Assembly: GCF_000149955.1 (NCBI RefSeq)
Contig: NC_030988.1
Location: 4,928,573 to 4,992,572, forward strand
DNA: 64,000 nt
DNA from: Fusarium oxysporum f. sp. lycopersici 4287
Taxonomy: Eukaryota; Ascomycota; Sordariomycetes; Hypocreales; Nectriaceae
Reading direction: 5' to 3'
The notes under the pieces are model-generated. The model made no database searches, was not told the DNA's origin, and saw only the letters and a program-made list of their open reading frames with translations. The position numbers were made by a program, and so were the translations under genes. This document shows positions 44,891 through 56,544 of the stretch, piece by piece. Position 1 is the first letter of the stretch. Every line of letters starts with the position of its first letter.

Positions 44891-46926
44891 ATGGAATGTG
44901 ATACGCCTTTGCTTCGTCGACTTAATGGGCGCCCGCAGGCTTGCGATCCGTGCCGAGCACGTAAAGTTGCGTGCGATCACGGTCAGCCCACCTGTTCGCG
45001 GTGCAGGAAGAGAAAGGAAACGTGTGTTTACACAGCCTTGGAGCCCAGGATCAAAGGGCCTCGAATACAACGCCCGACTCCCCCAACTCGGAGTGGTACA
45101 TCGACACCGTCTCCGTCTGCTCCTGGATATCTCGGCTTCACTAGCCACAACGCCGTGTTTGAGGAAACTCGGAATAGTCTGTCTCTCGTCCATGGATCTA
45201 CGCTCGATATTGAATCTGCCGCGAGACGTGGTCCTCGAGTTCGGGCTTGTCTGATTGAGATGCCCTCTTCGCTTCGGGAAATGTGTCTCTTTGTCCTCCG
45301 CAACCTTCCAGGACCATCTGACGATGTCTTATCCTATCGATTCCATTGCCGCGCCGACCATTGGATCATCGCCTCTGTCAAGGCAACTCTTCGGTCACTT
45401 CAAGAGTCTTTCGGTGAGCATCTTGCCAACCGAGAAGATACGCTGAAACTGGAGGAGATGGGCCTCACTATATGCAATAATACCGCCCGTCCACTACGGG
45501 ACGAGTACCCAACCGGCCAGGACTGGCTTGACCAATTTGGTTGCTCAGCACTTCGCTGGGAATCGCTGGGCTTGATCTGGACCTACTGGGATGGCTCACC
45601 TAACGCGAACCCCCGGACTATCGCGACAAGCCTCGGATATTGTATCGAATTGGCCCGGCACTTTTCTACTGCCAACGACTTGTTGGTGTATCTTTGTTAC
45701 CGAAGGGCGACCATTGAGTCCCTCATTACAGGAGATGCCGGTATGTTTATCTTCGGTGACACGATTCAACGCTGATATAGTCAGGCTTGTTATGCTGGCG
45801 CTACCATGCCGACACAATCTCGTTGATGACTTTTCTAGGATTGCACGTCGGGTCAGAGAATGCAGATTATGTGCCATCGCTTCGCTTAGAGAGCAAGCGT
45901 CGCCTAGCTGCACGCATCTTTACCATCGACAAGGTGATGGTCTCCTTCACGGGGAGACCGCCCCTTATCGGCCGCCGATACTTTTCGACTCCTCTCCCTC
46001 TGGATATTCGAGACGAGGATTTACTGGCGGATCAGGCGACTATAAGCCGTGCGAGAAAGACGTTGGATGAGGATGGATGGAATAGAGATGGCGAGATGCA
46101 TTCGGCAACACTTATTCGGGCGCGGGTGCAGATTGCTGTTATTAAAGATGAGCTGCTTGAATTTGCGCTTGAGGACAGCTCAAAGGCTACTTTGGAAAGC
46201 CTCAGGTATGTCTGTCTCATCATCATATGCCGAGTCCGCTGACCCATGTAGCGAGATCAAAGCCCGCGCGGAGAGAATCGTGGCCAAGTTCCCGCAGAGT
46301 CTTATCCACCATCCAGAAGATCCTGACAGCCCCGACTTTGAAGTAGATACAATCTACTCGAGGATTTTAATTCGGTTGGAGCACCTGCAGAACCTCTTCT
46401 TTGCGGAGAGGTTACTGTTGCGCCTCGGACATTCGGACCAGAGCCGGCTGCTGATAATCAGCTTTGAGATGGTCACTCTGACGCTGATCTTTTGGACTCA
46501 GCAGGATCGCTTTGCAGAAGTCCGAAGGGACTTTGAATGGCTGGTAAGTCTTTTGAACTTGTCATTTGAGACCGACTAACGGGTTAGTTAATGGCTTACG
46601 CTGCTCCTGGGGGAGGCATCCTCTGTCTAGAGCTGTTGCGACCGACCTTTCACGGTGTTCATCCGGATTGTGCCAAATTGAGTCGATCGACGATTATACA
46701 GAAATTGAGCCTTCTTATTGGGTTTCTTGACTGGGTGAGGCCGCCAGCTCCTAACGCGGATCTTTGTGCCGATTGCAAGGCCGTCATTCAAGGCGTTCTC
46801 GATCATAATCTCAATACTCCTTTAGCGGGCGGAGGTGCCTTGGAGACACTCGATTGGGGTATGCCGATGCAGCTTGATTTCAACTTTGATCTTCTTGATA
46901 CCTTTGACTGGCTACGTGCGGAGTAG
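44891..46926 (+). CDS. Zn2Cys6 transcription factor
   Basis: Four exons (44891-45740, 45785-46205, 46252-46543, 46588-46926; introns of 44, 46 and 44 nt) give exactly 633 codons plus stop. The N-terminal zinc cluster is ACDPCRARKVACDHGQPTC followed by SRCRKRKETC (C18, C21, C28, C35, C38, C45), the fungal binuclear DNA-binding motif. A Ser/Thr/Pro linker and a fungal transcription-factor middle region follow (WLDQFGCSALRWESLGLIW, the Tyr/His-rich LLCWRYHADTISLMTFLG, and FTIDKVMVSFTGRPPLIG). The C-terminus is acidic (LDFNFDLLDTFDWLRAE), a plausible activation segment. It is a nuclear regulator with unknown targets. The gene begins only 17 bp after the LINE/hAT complex, so its promoter has been displaced or supplied by transposon DNA. 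It may regulate the PKS block 12 kb away, but this is speculation. Confidence 0.9.
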
Positions 46927-48002
46927 GTATTTTGCTATTTACGACTATACAATTCTAGGGACCAGAGCGTTGGCGGACTGGCGGGGATTCACGTGGAAGG
47001 CCTCGCGGCCGACGCACCGTCGACTTCAAGACCGTATCAAATGATTGAATATCGTCTGCAATTGGTTGACGTACTGCTCCTGCGCTATGATCTTAGAAGA
47101 GACGAAACGCTAACTGTGGCCCGACGAAGCTGCCCTTGGTCAAGTGTTTCGTGTCGGAAAAATAATAGCCGATGATAATAGCAAGCAGGTGGCGTTGGCT
47201 ACTAAAGCGGGCGTCTTCGAGGTTGAGGAAGCATCAGCAACAAACAAAGTGGCCCAGTTGATCGCACCGAGCTTTTCCTAATTAGATCATTGGGCAAGAA
47301 TTGGAGGAAGGCCGCGGAGGGACAGAGAGGTTTATAGTCAACGTGTCTCTCTTTCAGGAAGATAGATAAAAATCATTACAGAACATAGAAAACGAGTCTT
47401 GGGGGAAGGGGATTTACAGAGAGCCAAACGGGGATAAGAAACCGGAGTAACGGGGCCGAGGCAATCACAGCATCCTTCGGCAGCCCCGCGCCGATGGCCC
47501 ACATCTCACCGGCCGTGGGGCGTCCCGGACGGAGCAACCCGTATCAGAGATTGCCAGGAACCGGTGCGTTGAGATTGATTTCCTGCAAAATATACAACTA
47601 GGAAGTCTTGGTTCTAGGTTGAGTCGTGTTGTTTGCTGCTATACCCGGAGACGCGAAAAATCCACCCCGCAGCCTCAATCTCGACCTAAGGAGCTTGCGT
47701 CTAGAGCCGTTAACTGGAAGGCCAGACCTTTTTTTCGGGCGCAAAGCAGGCGCACGAAGGTCTGCGAACTTGATGCAAGTTGCAGATTCATGTTCCTGCA
47801 GAAGCGCGGTCAGCCTATCTCTTTCAGCTCTGAGTCGCCGAACTTAATAACTGATCCTCCAGTGGGCTCGAACTCTTACCCGACGATACACTACTACGCG
47901 GGTACGCCTTGCCACGTTATTTGGTTGGAAGCCTTCTACGCTCAACTGTGCATCATCTCTGCCATTGGAAGTTGCCCTGGTCCTTGTAGGTAAATCCTAA
48001 TA
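46927..48002. other. Intergenic region, no gene recognised
   Basis: About 1.1 kb with short frames only, including a 124-codon frame at 47619-47993 without any recognisable domain. GC-rich at about 47450-47550. It ends at the pogo element. Confidence 0.35.
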
Positions 48003-50287
48003 TATACCATGCGATACCCCTCCACCGATAAGACCCCTCTACCGATAAGCGAAAAAAAAGTTTCCCCATACAAAATGCTCCATTTCACTTGTACGATGCT
48101 TGGCCAAAATTGAACTTATTTACATAAAACAAGCTGTGTCTTAATAAGGGTTTCATGCTGTTTCGCATTAACGTGTTTGATAAGTATGCGCCGCAGTCAA
48201 GCATGCGCCGCACTACCCTATATACCTTAAATCTAGCTTTTAAAAAACACTTTAAAAATCCAAATTAAACCTAAAATAGATAGGATTTTAATAGCTTATA
48301 TATAAGTTTTAAAGTAAGCTATATATACTTTTTAAGAATTCTTTAAAAATCCTATATAGCTATAAACATTAAAATATATTTATACTGTATTTTACACTGT
48401 ATAATTAAGCTTTACTATATAAAGGAGATTTTTTAAAAATCTAAAGAAAATATATTATATAGTGTATTATATACTATTTTAAAAAATAATTTTATTAGAT
48501 TTTTAGCTATTTTATTTATAATTAAAAAATACTATAGGGTAGGGTTTTTAATACTATACAGTGCAGTGCGGCGCATGCTTATCAAACACGTTATGCTATT
48601 TCTTTTAATAGTATATAAGCGGTTTGGTCGCATAGCACTAATATAAAATTTCTGCCAATGCCTCCTCCACGAACAGTCCTCCTCAAAACTTATAGGATTT
48701 TTATCTACACCAGCCTTCCATAATCGCCTTGAAAATGCCCCGAACGTCGTATACAGAGGATGGAAGTATTAAAGAAATATTAGGTATCGCGGATAACGGC
48801 CTCTCCCATAACCAAGCTGCCCAGAAGCATGACATCCCTCAGCTGACTCTTTCGGGCTGATTAAGAGGTATACCATCAAAGTCTGAGGTCACCCATCCTG
48901 CCCAACTATTATCCAAGTCCCAGGGATCCAGATTAGTTACCTGGATACTTCGGCAAGATGCCTTGAGCTATGCTCCTTCTCACAGCCAAGTTCGCGCCAC
49001 CGTCGCTGCGCTCTTAAGACAGCGAGGCCTGGGGAAGGGCTATCAGTGCGCATTAGATAGCCAGGTTCATGAAACATCATCCAGTTATCAACATGAAGAT
49101 AGGGAAACGCCAGGAGGCCTCAAGATTCGATTCCTTTACCCCAATGGCTATTAATTAGCACTTCGATATCCAGGAGCGCGAGTATAGCTAGATCAAGCCT
49201 GAGAACACAGTTAATATTGACGAGGGTGGTACCATAGCGGAATTTGGTGGGTATTTAACGTCTTTATCATAAAATCCAATAATCCATTCCAGAACCTAGG
49301 CTTGGATTCCTTGGTTATCGGCAGTAGCGATCCGAAGAGGAAGGCCGTCCTCAAAGGCTCTCAGTCCCGCGTTTAGACTAACTTTATCGAAGCCGTGACT
49401 GCAGATAGCCGTCTTCTGAAACCTGGGATTATATTTTAGAGCCAAGGACTTCAGCAACAATAGTTTATCTATGAGTTCAAGAAGATAGCCGACTAGTATT
49501 ACATCACTTCTGACAACGGCTCGACGGACAACCATATCGCAGTCGAGTGGCTCAGAGAGGTCTATCTGCCTCAAATCAGGCCGGAAGATAAGTCTAATTC
49601 CAGACCTATTATATTAGATGACCGTAGAAGCCATGTATCTGTGAGCATCTGCCTGGTCCGAAGCGTAAATGTCGCTGACTCAAAATCCAGGATCAGTGGA
49701 TCGATACCTGCTTTTTTAACAACATATATTATTATTACCTAGCAGTTCGTTACTATAATGGTCTCCAACCACTATAAAACAGAGCTTTCAATGTCTCCAA
49801 GTCAGCTTATCGCGGGGAACTCTAAAGATAGCCTTGATAACTGCATGAATCGCCCGTATGGAGGAGGAAGTTGGCTGGTTGAGTAGAGGCAAGAAGAGAA
49901 AGGCCATACCAAATCCTAACAAGAAGTTCATGACATTAGCCGATGATCTACTGGATGGTGAAACTATTTCCGAGCCAAATCAAGCAATTGAAGAGGCACG
50001 GGCTGTTGGGGATGTGATTGAGGTGGAAGGGATGGAAGAGGAAGAAAGCTCAAACTCGGAGGCGGAAGACTTACTCGCTGTACGCACCCATACAGGCCGT
50101 GAGTCTAAAAGGACAAGAAAATATTAAAATATATTGAATTATAACCTGAATACTGAAAACAAGTTTATTTTAGCTAATTTTGTTAAGGTTTTCTCATGAG
50201 GTTGAAAAAATGCATTTTGTATGGGGAAACTTTTCTTTTGCTTATTGGTAGAGGGGTCTTATCGGTGGAGGGGTATCGCATGGTATA
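48003..50287 (+). mobile_element. Fot1/pogo-type transposon, degraded, with ~70-bp terminal repeats
   Basis: The left end CCATGCGATACCCCTCCACC (from 48007) and the right end at 50284 are inverted copies for about 70 bp with few mismatches, bordered by TATA on both sides (TA target). Each end contains two tandem copies of a CCCCTC(C/T)ACCGATAAG unit, likely transposase-binding sites. The 5' interior (48225-48560) is extremely AT-rich. A broken transposase fills the rest. Confidence 0.85.
48735..50127 (+). pseudogene. Fot1/pogo transposase, broken
   Basis: The N-terminal Psq/CENP-B-like helix-turn-helix reads SYTEDGSIKEILGIADNGLS with QAAQKHDIPQLTLSG, then LRGIPSKSEVTHPAQ and the second HTH YAPSHSQVRATVAALLRQ (about 48970-49020). 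In other frames follow GKRQEASRFDSFTPMAIN, the first catalytic Asp in VNIDEGG (about 49213), GLDSLVIGSSDPKRKAVL, SDNGSTDNHIAVEWLREVYL, and a degraded LIILDG-type box. A C-terminal basic segment (49858-50127) ends SKRTRKY. Several TAG codons stand where family members have Trp (after SFTPMAIN and before IKPENT), as expected from RIP. The C-terminal catalytic region is largely lost. Confidence 0.8.
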
Positions 50288-50763
50288 TAAAAGCCTACAG
50301 GGCATAGGTTTGAAAAAACATCAGTTTAGAGCCCTACAGGAGCTCTAGTGGATGACATATGGAAGTCTGCGGAACATATTGATGTAGACCCTATTATTAA
50401 TAAGGATGAAGCGCACGATGGGGACGAAGGGGAGTATAAGGATGAGGATAAGGACAAGATCCAAGATGATGAAAGATACGATGAGATAGAAGATTAAAGT
50501 TAGAAGGGCGGTTGCGGATACAGGTGACCTATCTGATGCCGAGTTAACTTCCACTTGGTCTTTAGACAGTCAAGAGGACCACCTCTAAGACCCTGCATAT
50601 AATATTCTACTGCGCTTTTGTTACTTTGCTGTTACCGAAGACTTCGATAGCAGTATCGCGAGCTCGACGATGCTGGCGTACTTCAGTGCTGTGCGCGGGC
50701 TATCGACCCCAGATGGAGACGAATACCTCAAGCCTCACCGGTTCACCCCTATCTTGGCGAAGC
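50288..50763. other. Short region between pogo element and HET relic
   Basis: No independent gene is clear; acidic/basic low-complexity frames occur. It may contain the eroded 3' part of the HET-domain gene. Confidence 0.3.
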
Positions 50764-51407
50764 TTATATATTGTTCTCGATTGGTATTTCCCGAGGTAGT
50801 GCTGCCGCGTTTCTCGTGCAGCTACGGAGGAGTCGCGCATCCACCGCGTCACGGTTGTTGTCCATTGCCTGGCATAGGAACATCTGTGCCCATACATTAG
50901 CTCCTTGCAGCGCAAGGTTTGGTGGGTTCTTGTTTAAGAGCCCGATGACCGTAATCGCAAGTGCGAGTTTGTCGGCATCGATCTCGTTTTGGCCGTATAT
51001 GAACGTTGCTCGTCTGGCAATGGCGTATTCCTGTATCATCCAGACACGGAAAAACCAACTGGAACAGAAAATAGCCATCAGCTCCGATGCAATTAGCAAC
51101 ATATTGACCTCTTCGTACCCAAAAAAATTGCGTAGTCCTTCTTAGAAAATTCGCCGAACTGCATGTTGGAAGGCTTTTGGGACACCTCGATGCCTCTGAC
51201 TTGATTCATGAAGGCCCAGAATTCCCTGTCTGTGCGTTGAGATAAGTGAAAGATTCTCTCAATGCCCATATGGCGGGCCAAATTCCCAACCGCTTCCATC
51301 TTTAGCATAAACCTTGTTGAATCGTAGACCTTATTGGGTTTCCCCAGCCAGATGAGGACTTGGGATGCTTTGCTATAAATCTCGCTCATCAAGCTCCCCA
51401 GAGTCAA
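50764..51407 (-). pseudogene. HET-domain (heterokaryon incompatibility) fragment
   Basis: Two minus-strand frames together resemble the HET domain of fungal nonself-recognition proteins. Frame one (51407 down to 51093) has SEIYSKASQVLIWLGKPNKV. Frame two (about 51060 down to 50764) has CSSWFFRVWMIQEYAIARRA followed by TFIYGQNEIDADKL. These match the usual order of a MxxIYxxA..VxxWLG motif and a RxWxxQE motif. A frame change lies at about 51095-51110. Its 5' end is cut at about 51400, exactly where a pogo relic begins on the other strand, so the transposon insertion or a rearrangement truncated it. It cannot be functional as seen. Confidence 0.65.
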
Positions 51408-51871
51408 TTATCCAAGCTATTAGGCATTTTGAGAAGGGAAATAGCATCGTTATCCATGAGGTGGCCTTGCTGAAGGATAGGGTTCGACAACTTGAACAAG
51501 AGAATCAGACACTAGGGCGGCGCCAGAGGGTAAAAAGAACTAGACTACAGAAAGGAGGGCCTTTGAATATAGAAAAGGCATCACAAGCAATTGATTAGAT
51601 GGATGTTGATATGCAGGTAGCGGCCGAGTCGTCAAGAAGTGATGGTTAGAGAGGGTCAAATGGACAAAGGGTTATGCATTGTGGCAGATGCGGCAAGGCC
51701 GGGCATAATGCAAGGACCTGTCAGGAGGAAATAGAGGTCAATATGGAAGAATATAGCGATTAGTTTTAATTAATCTGATAGATTGTGATGTTTTTAGGAG
51801 TAATCTTATTATGTAGGTGATGAAAGGTGGCTCACTCGCTTATATGGCTCACTCGCTTATAAAATACGTTA
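51375..51871 (+). mobile_element. 3' end of a pogo-type transposon with zinc knuckle and terminal repeat
   Basis: Plus-strand frame SPESIIQAIRHFEKGNSIVI then HEVALLKDRVRQLEQENQ (a coiled coil) continues to a CxxC zinc knuckle (CGRCGKAGHNARTC, about 51679-51720), the C-terminus typical of fungal pogo/Tc1 transposases. In-frame TAG codons interrupt it at 51596 and 51647. It ends with the terminal repeat 51828-51871 (two TGGCTCACTCGCTTA units then TACGTTA), also found alone at 8340-8383. The DDE core and the left end are absent. Confidence 0.7.
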
Positions 51872-52640
51872 TACATTCTGTAAATATAAACTTAATATAA
51901 ATTAATTTTTCTATTTAGAACTCTAACTGTTATACTTATAGTGTAGTAATTAAATATTACTATTACACTATATAAGCATTAAATAGCTTAAAAGAGTTTA
52001 TTTACTTTAGACTATATTATTATAATTTTAGTAATTATATTATATATACTTTATGGAAATCTTACCTTTATTAACTAATTAAAAAAAACCTCATAAATAT
52101 AAAAATAATAGCACTTTAGGACTGTATCACTTTAGGATTAATAATAACTTTATATAACATTACCTCTATATAATTACATTTAGTATATAAATACATTCAT
52201 TTAGCACTAAATAGAACTTAGCTTATTAACTATTAATATAACTTCTTTACCTTAATAAGCTTAATACACACTATTAAGTATTAAGAGATATAACTTTAAG
52301 TACTGCTCAGTATAACACCTTATGCAATCTGCAAATACAAACTGAATATAGATTAGTTTTCCTATTTCAAACTAAAGACTGTTATATATTATATAATACA
52401 AATATATCTAAAGAGAAAAAAAGTCAAACTGCTACACTTATTAAGGGCTTCAATTAGAGCAACTAAAGTTAAGAAGCTTAAGAAGGCTATTAAAGCCAGT
52501 CAGTTACAATAAAAGGAGGCATTAGACTGTTTAGAGATATCAGCAGTGTAATGTAGTGATTTATCACTTAAGGGATTGCTAGTACTTCTATTATAGGCTA
52601 AAATAGGTAGGATCCTAAGTATCTATGATTTAGCTCATTT
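51872..52640. repeat. AT-rich island with a diverged direct repeat
   Basis: Extremely AT-rich. A segment at about 51870-51935 recurs at 52320-52385 (TGCAAATACAAACTGAATA in the second copy). Most differences are C to T or G to A changes in the first copy, the pattern expected from RIP. No gene; decayed transposon DNA is the likely origin. Confidence 0.55.
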
Positions 52641-53155
52641 TAATTGGTTGCACCACTCTCTCGTGACCTAGCCGGAGCTCCTCCACAATTGAAGGAATTA
52701 ATTACTTATTTGTAAAGATCCTAGTTAGTGAGGCTCAAAATTAAGACTGAAAATAGTCAGCTGCCAGCCACAGCGCATATCTATCCAATTACTCTTGTTG
52801 CAAAAGAGGGGTGCTGTATAGTATTTAATTAGCTCGTCTTACTCTGTAGAACTGCGATTCTTAACTCGTTCATCGCTGGCCGTTAGCCAAACTTTGTACC
52901 AGCCCCGGAACTTCCCGTATCGATTATCCAACGCTAGACACGCCCGCCTATTTGACAGTCTGTCTGGACATTAGAATCTAACTAGTACTTCCGCTAGCAA
53001 TCGGCGGTTGACTTAGACTGGTGTCGATGTGTGGATAGACGAAGATCAAGCATGTGGAATCATCGAGCTAACCAATAATATCGGCGGTTTAAGATCGATT
53101 ACGTATTAATATACCTTTACCTCCACGTCCCGTATCCACTAGATGACGGCAAGAT
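52641..53155. other. Intergenic region before the large hypothetical gene
   Basis: No gene recognised; composition returns to normal from about 52640. It may hold the promoter of the next gene. Confidence 0.3.
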
Positions 53156-53521
53156 GTGGTAGGTTCATGGTGGATCGAATACGAGCACACCATGCGTCTC
53201 ACCCACCAGCGAATCCGAGCGCCCGAGACAGTTCCATTGAGCACTTCCCTCAATGACATTGGGCGTCATTTTGCCCGCAAAACGTCTGTCAAAGCTTATG
53301 TAATTGGATTAAAATTGACTGCTTGCTTCAGTGGATTGACCCTTTCTTGCACCATCTTCCTCCCCGCTCTGCATTGCCGTTGCTGTGATCGCGGGTTGTT
53401 CATTTATCAACGCCACAGTCTGAGCTACAATATTCAGACCAGACTCAATATACATCTACCAGCAGTCTCTGTAATCGACCTAGTGACTGCACAGCGGGCA
53501 GCATTTACTTGGCTATTGATC

Positions 53522-56130
53522 ATGGCTTCGCAGCTGATCGCTGATTGGCAGCCCACATTCGATTCCTTTTGGGACAGATACCTCAGGTATAATGCTAGCC
53601 TCAGCGAGGCTGACCAGGCGATGGAGAGAGACAGCATAACTATGGTACTCACGCTTACTGGTCAGGGACACATCGAAGAAGCCATTATCGAATGCGGCCA
53701 CATGTGGCAGAGAGAAAACGAACGCAGAGCTCCCAGCCTCAAGTTTGCACATGGCGGCTGCGACAATCACCCCGTCATCTGGATTCTGTCCAGGTTATAC
53801 GGGTCAGTAAAGTATCCGGATCTGTGGGACACATGTGGAAACTACTGCATCAATCCAGCTTTTCTGATCATGCAAGGAATGGCTCGGGACCTTCCAACTG
53901 ATAGCCATGCACTGCTGAAGGCATTTGTCACCGTCACGGTATATTGGCTCAGTGTCAAGAACAATCTGATGATCACTGAAACCATGAAGTACGGGACGAG
54001 ACTTCTCTCTCAAATAGAGACCATCCCTAATTTTGACAGCCATGTTGCTGTCTCACTGCGGAACTCCTTGGCTGTTGCTTTTCTCCGGAGCCAGATCGAT
54101 GGCCTGGGAAAACCAGGTATCGACTCAGACCCAGGATGGAACATTACTTGGACGCAGAGAGAGGCTATCATTCGTGCATTCCTGAACAGCAGAAACGAAG
54201 GTCTCTCTGATCTAGATGGGGAGATGCTACGATTATTCTATAGCTTTATCTACGTCGGTTTGCCACACCAGCTCGACGATAGCAAAGTGGTAGATGACAT
54301 GATGCAGCTATATCGCGACCGCGAAGCCGTCTATAGCGAAAGGCATGAAACCTCTATGTCCTTTATTATACCCCTCCTCAGAGAACTCGTTCAACTCATG
54401 AGGAAGGTTCCCGGCCCTCTAGCTACTCAAGAAGAACACGGCTTTATTTACGACCTGGTAGATTTTTGTCTCGCAAATGGGAAGTACGATCAAGCTCAGG
54501 TTCTTGTCCAGGAGTTTATGGCAGTGCCCGGTAGGGTCATTCCCACAGATTCATCGACTAGCAGGGAGGAGTTTTCAAGTTGGCGTGCTCCCACCCGTTC
54601 TGTCCAGGCATTACTGGCACAGGATGGAACCCCGGGGAGACATTACTACTGGGAAGACAGCCGACTGTACACAATATCAATTGGAAAGATTGAAATGTCC
54701 CCAGCATACCCAAAGGATCTTTTCCCCAAAGCCCCAGTCAAGGTCACAGCAACGCCAGGGGCAGGCCTTCAACTTGAGATATCAGACAAGTGTCTGCATG
54801 ATTGGAGTGGACGCAGTGATTCACAAGGACTGCACGACATTACACAGCGGGTGAAGCGTTCGGAGATATGGCATCTCTTGCAAAAACTTGAAATGATGAA
54901 AGACTGGAGAATTCTTCTGGGGTTGGATTCGCAGTCGCATCACCCGATGTGCCAAAGGAACCGGCATCCTGATTTTCAGGACTCTTTACCGCATGAAGAA
55001 GTTTGCAAGGACGATATGTATGGGAAGTCGCATGTTTTTTGGATCTTCGAGGAAGAGTTGATCGAGGCTACCTTGGCATGTTCCGAACACCACATGGCTG
55101 AAGAACCGCGGGACAATTTCTGACTTTGCAATATAGGACATCAGAGAACCCTATACCTACGTATATCGATTCTTGAATGTTAGCGGCATCGGAGATCCAA
55201 GTTGGATGGCTTTGAAATTCCCGCAGAAGGATGGCACGGACGGGAACCGGCCATCTACCTGCCAGCACGGAACATGTTCCTATCCGAGAGAACTATCGTA
55301 CGGATACAAGGGAAATATTCAACAGGACCTGGACATGGAGAAATTGAGAATGCAGTACGCTGTCAGCGACGGATTCGGGACAGAGGACAACAATGGAGCA
55401 AGCCCGACAATCAAATTGGCAGTCCCAGTGATTCCTTATGGCCATTTCGAGAGATCAAGATCTTACAGATGTGGAATGCCATACAGGGAATACTTCGATA
55501 TGCTGAAAGAAAATCTCTTGGGCGGTAAACAATCCTCCGATCCGATTATTCACCGGCAGAAAGCGATTTTGCATAGTCAGCCAAAATCTATTCTTCCAGT
55601 CTGGGATCTGATTCGGTCAGAAGAGGTACGTCCTATTTTGCATCGGAGGCGATGGGCAGTTTTTCTAGAGCTGATTTGCGCTATAGACCTCTGATTCCAG
55701 CAAGGTAAACGACCTCGATCTTTCGTTCACCCAAGGCTTCTTCAATGGAATTCCATCGGGCACAGTTGTTCTCAATGCAACTGGGAACGAGCACTCCTAC
55801 GGATTAGTGTCCACTGCCTGGCAGGAGTGGAAGACGTATATCCTTCACCCCGTTCCCAGCGAAGTTCTCACGAAAGCCAAGATCTCAAATATAGCGTCTT
55901 CTAACGTCCTTGGATACATAATGGGGAGCTGGACAACACAAGATCTCTCACAGCAGGCGGCAGGTATTCGTCTGCTGGTAATGGAAGCAGAGTTGAGATT
56001 ACACGGACAACGCGTCAACTTCGCAATGAATCCTTGTCTGTACCTTGGAAATTCGAAGATATGTAAGAAGCACACAAAGTCCCAGCAGCGTCTTTTAGAT
56101 CTTCACCCTGATAACTGTGACGCCATGTAG
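53522..56130 (+). CDS. Large hypothetical protein, probably spliced
   Basis: An open frame spans 53156-55123. I prefer ATG 53522 (MASQLIADWQPTFDSFWDRY) because the upstream ~120 codons look like untranslated leader. The protein is not recognised. It is rich in helical segments (e.g. QGHIEEAIIECGHMWQRE and FIYDLVDFCLANGKYDQAQV), which could be TPR-like. A second exon probably starts at 55137 after a good branch/acceptor (CTGAC...ATATAG), joined to a phase-compatible but weak donor at about 55001. A third exon begins near 55702 after a donor GTACGT at about 55625 and ends at 56130 (TQGFFNG, then STAWQEWKTYILHPVPSEVL). Exon joins are inferred, so it could also be two genes. No signal peptide or catalytic motif is seen. 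Confidence 0.5.
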
Positions 56131-56139
56131 TATCAAGCT

Positions 56140-56544
56140 ATGAACAACGCATCTTTTGCGGCCGTCTTAACCCTACCCTCTTCCGGTACGCCCCCCCCCA
56201 GATTTGACAATCTCATGGCGTACCATAAACCGTCGAAGAGACTAAAACGGAAGCGGGAACCGGATTTCCAATTCCTTTATACTCCTCCAAGCAATCAACC
56301 TTCGCAAGACATGGGGTTTACAGACAGCCCGACAGAGCCGTATAGCAGCGACGAATTTTGGGACGAGATGATGGCTCGTGAAGTGTGGGATAGGATGATT
56401 GAGAAGCAACGAAAAGTGGAGCCATCCGATCCCCGTGCTGAGGAGTACGCAAGGTGCTGTCAGAGTGAAGAGCAAAGGAGGCAAGACTGGGATAGTGCAA
56501 GGAGGATTAATGGACTTGTTTTTGCAAAGGTAAATAGTTTATAG
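56140..56544 (+). CDS. Small hypothetical protein, 134 residues
   Basis: An open frame beginning 9 bp after the previous stop. It contains a basic patch (KPSKRLKRKREP, a possible nuclear signal) and an acidic/charged C-terminal half (SSDEFWDEMMAREVWDRMIE) likely to be helical. No family is recognised. It could be a separate small gene or a further exon of the large gene before it. Confidence 0.35.
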   Translation: MNNASFAAVLTLPSSGTPPPRFDNLMAYHKPSKRLKRKREPDFQFLYTPPSNQPSQDMGFTDSPTEPYSSDEFWDEMMAREVWDRMIEKQRKVEPSDPRAEEYARCCQSEEQRRQDWDSARRINGLVFAKVNSL

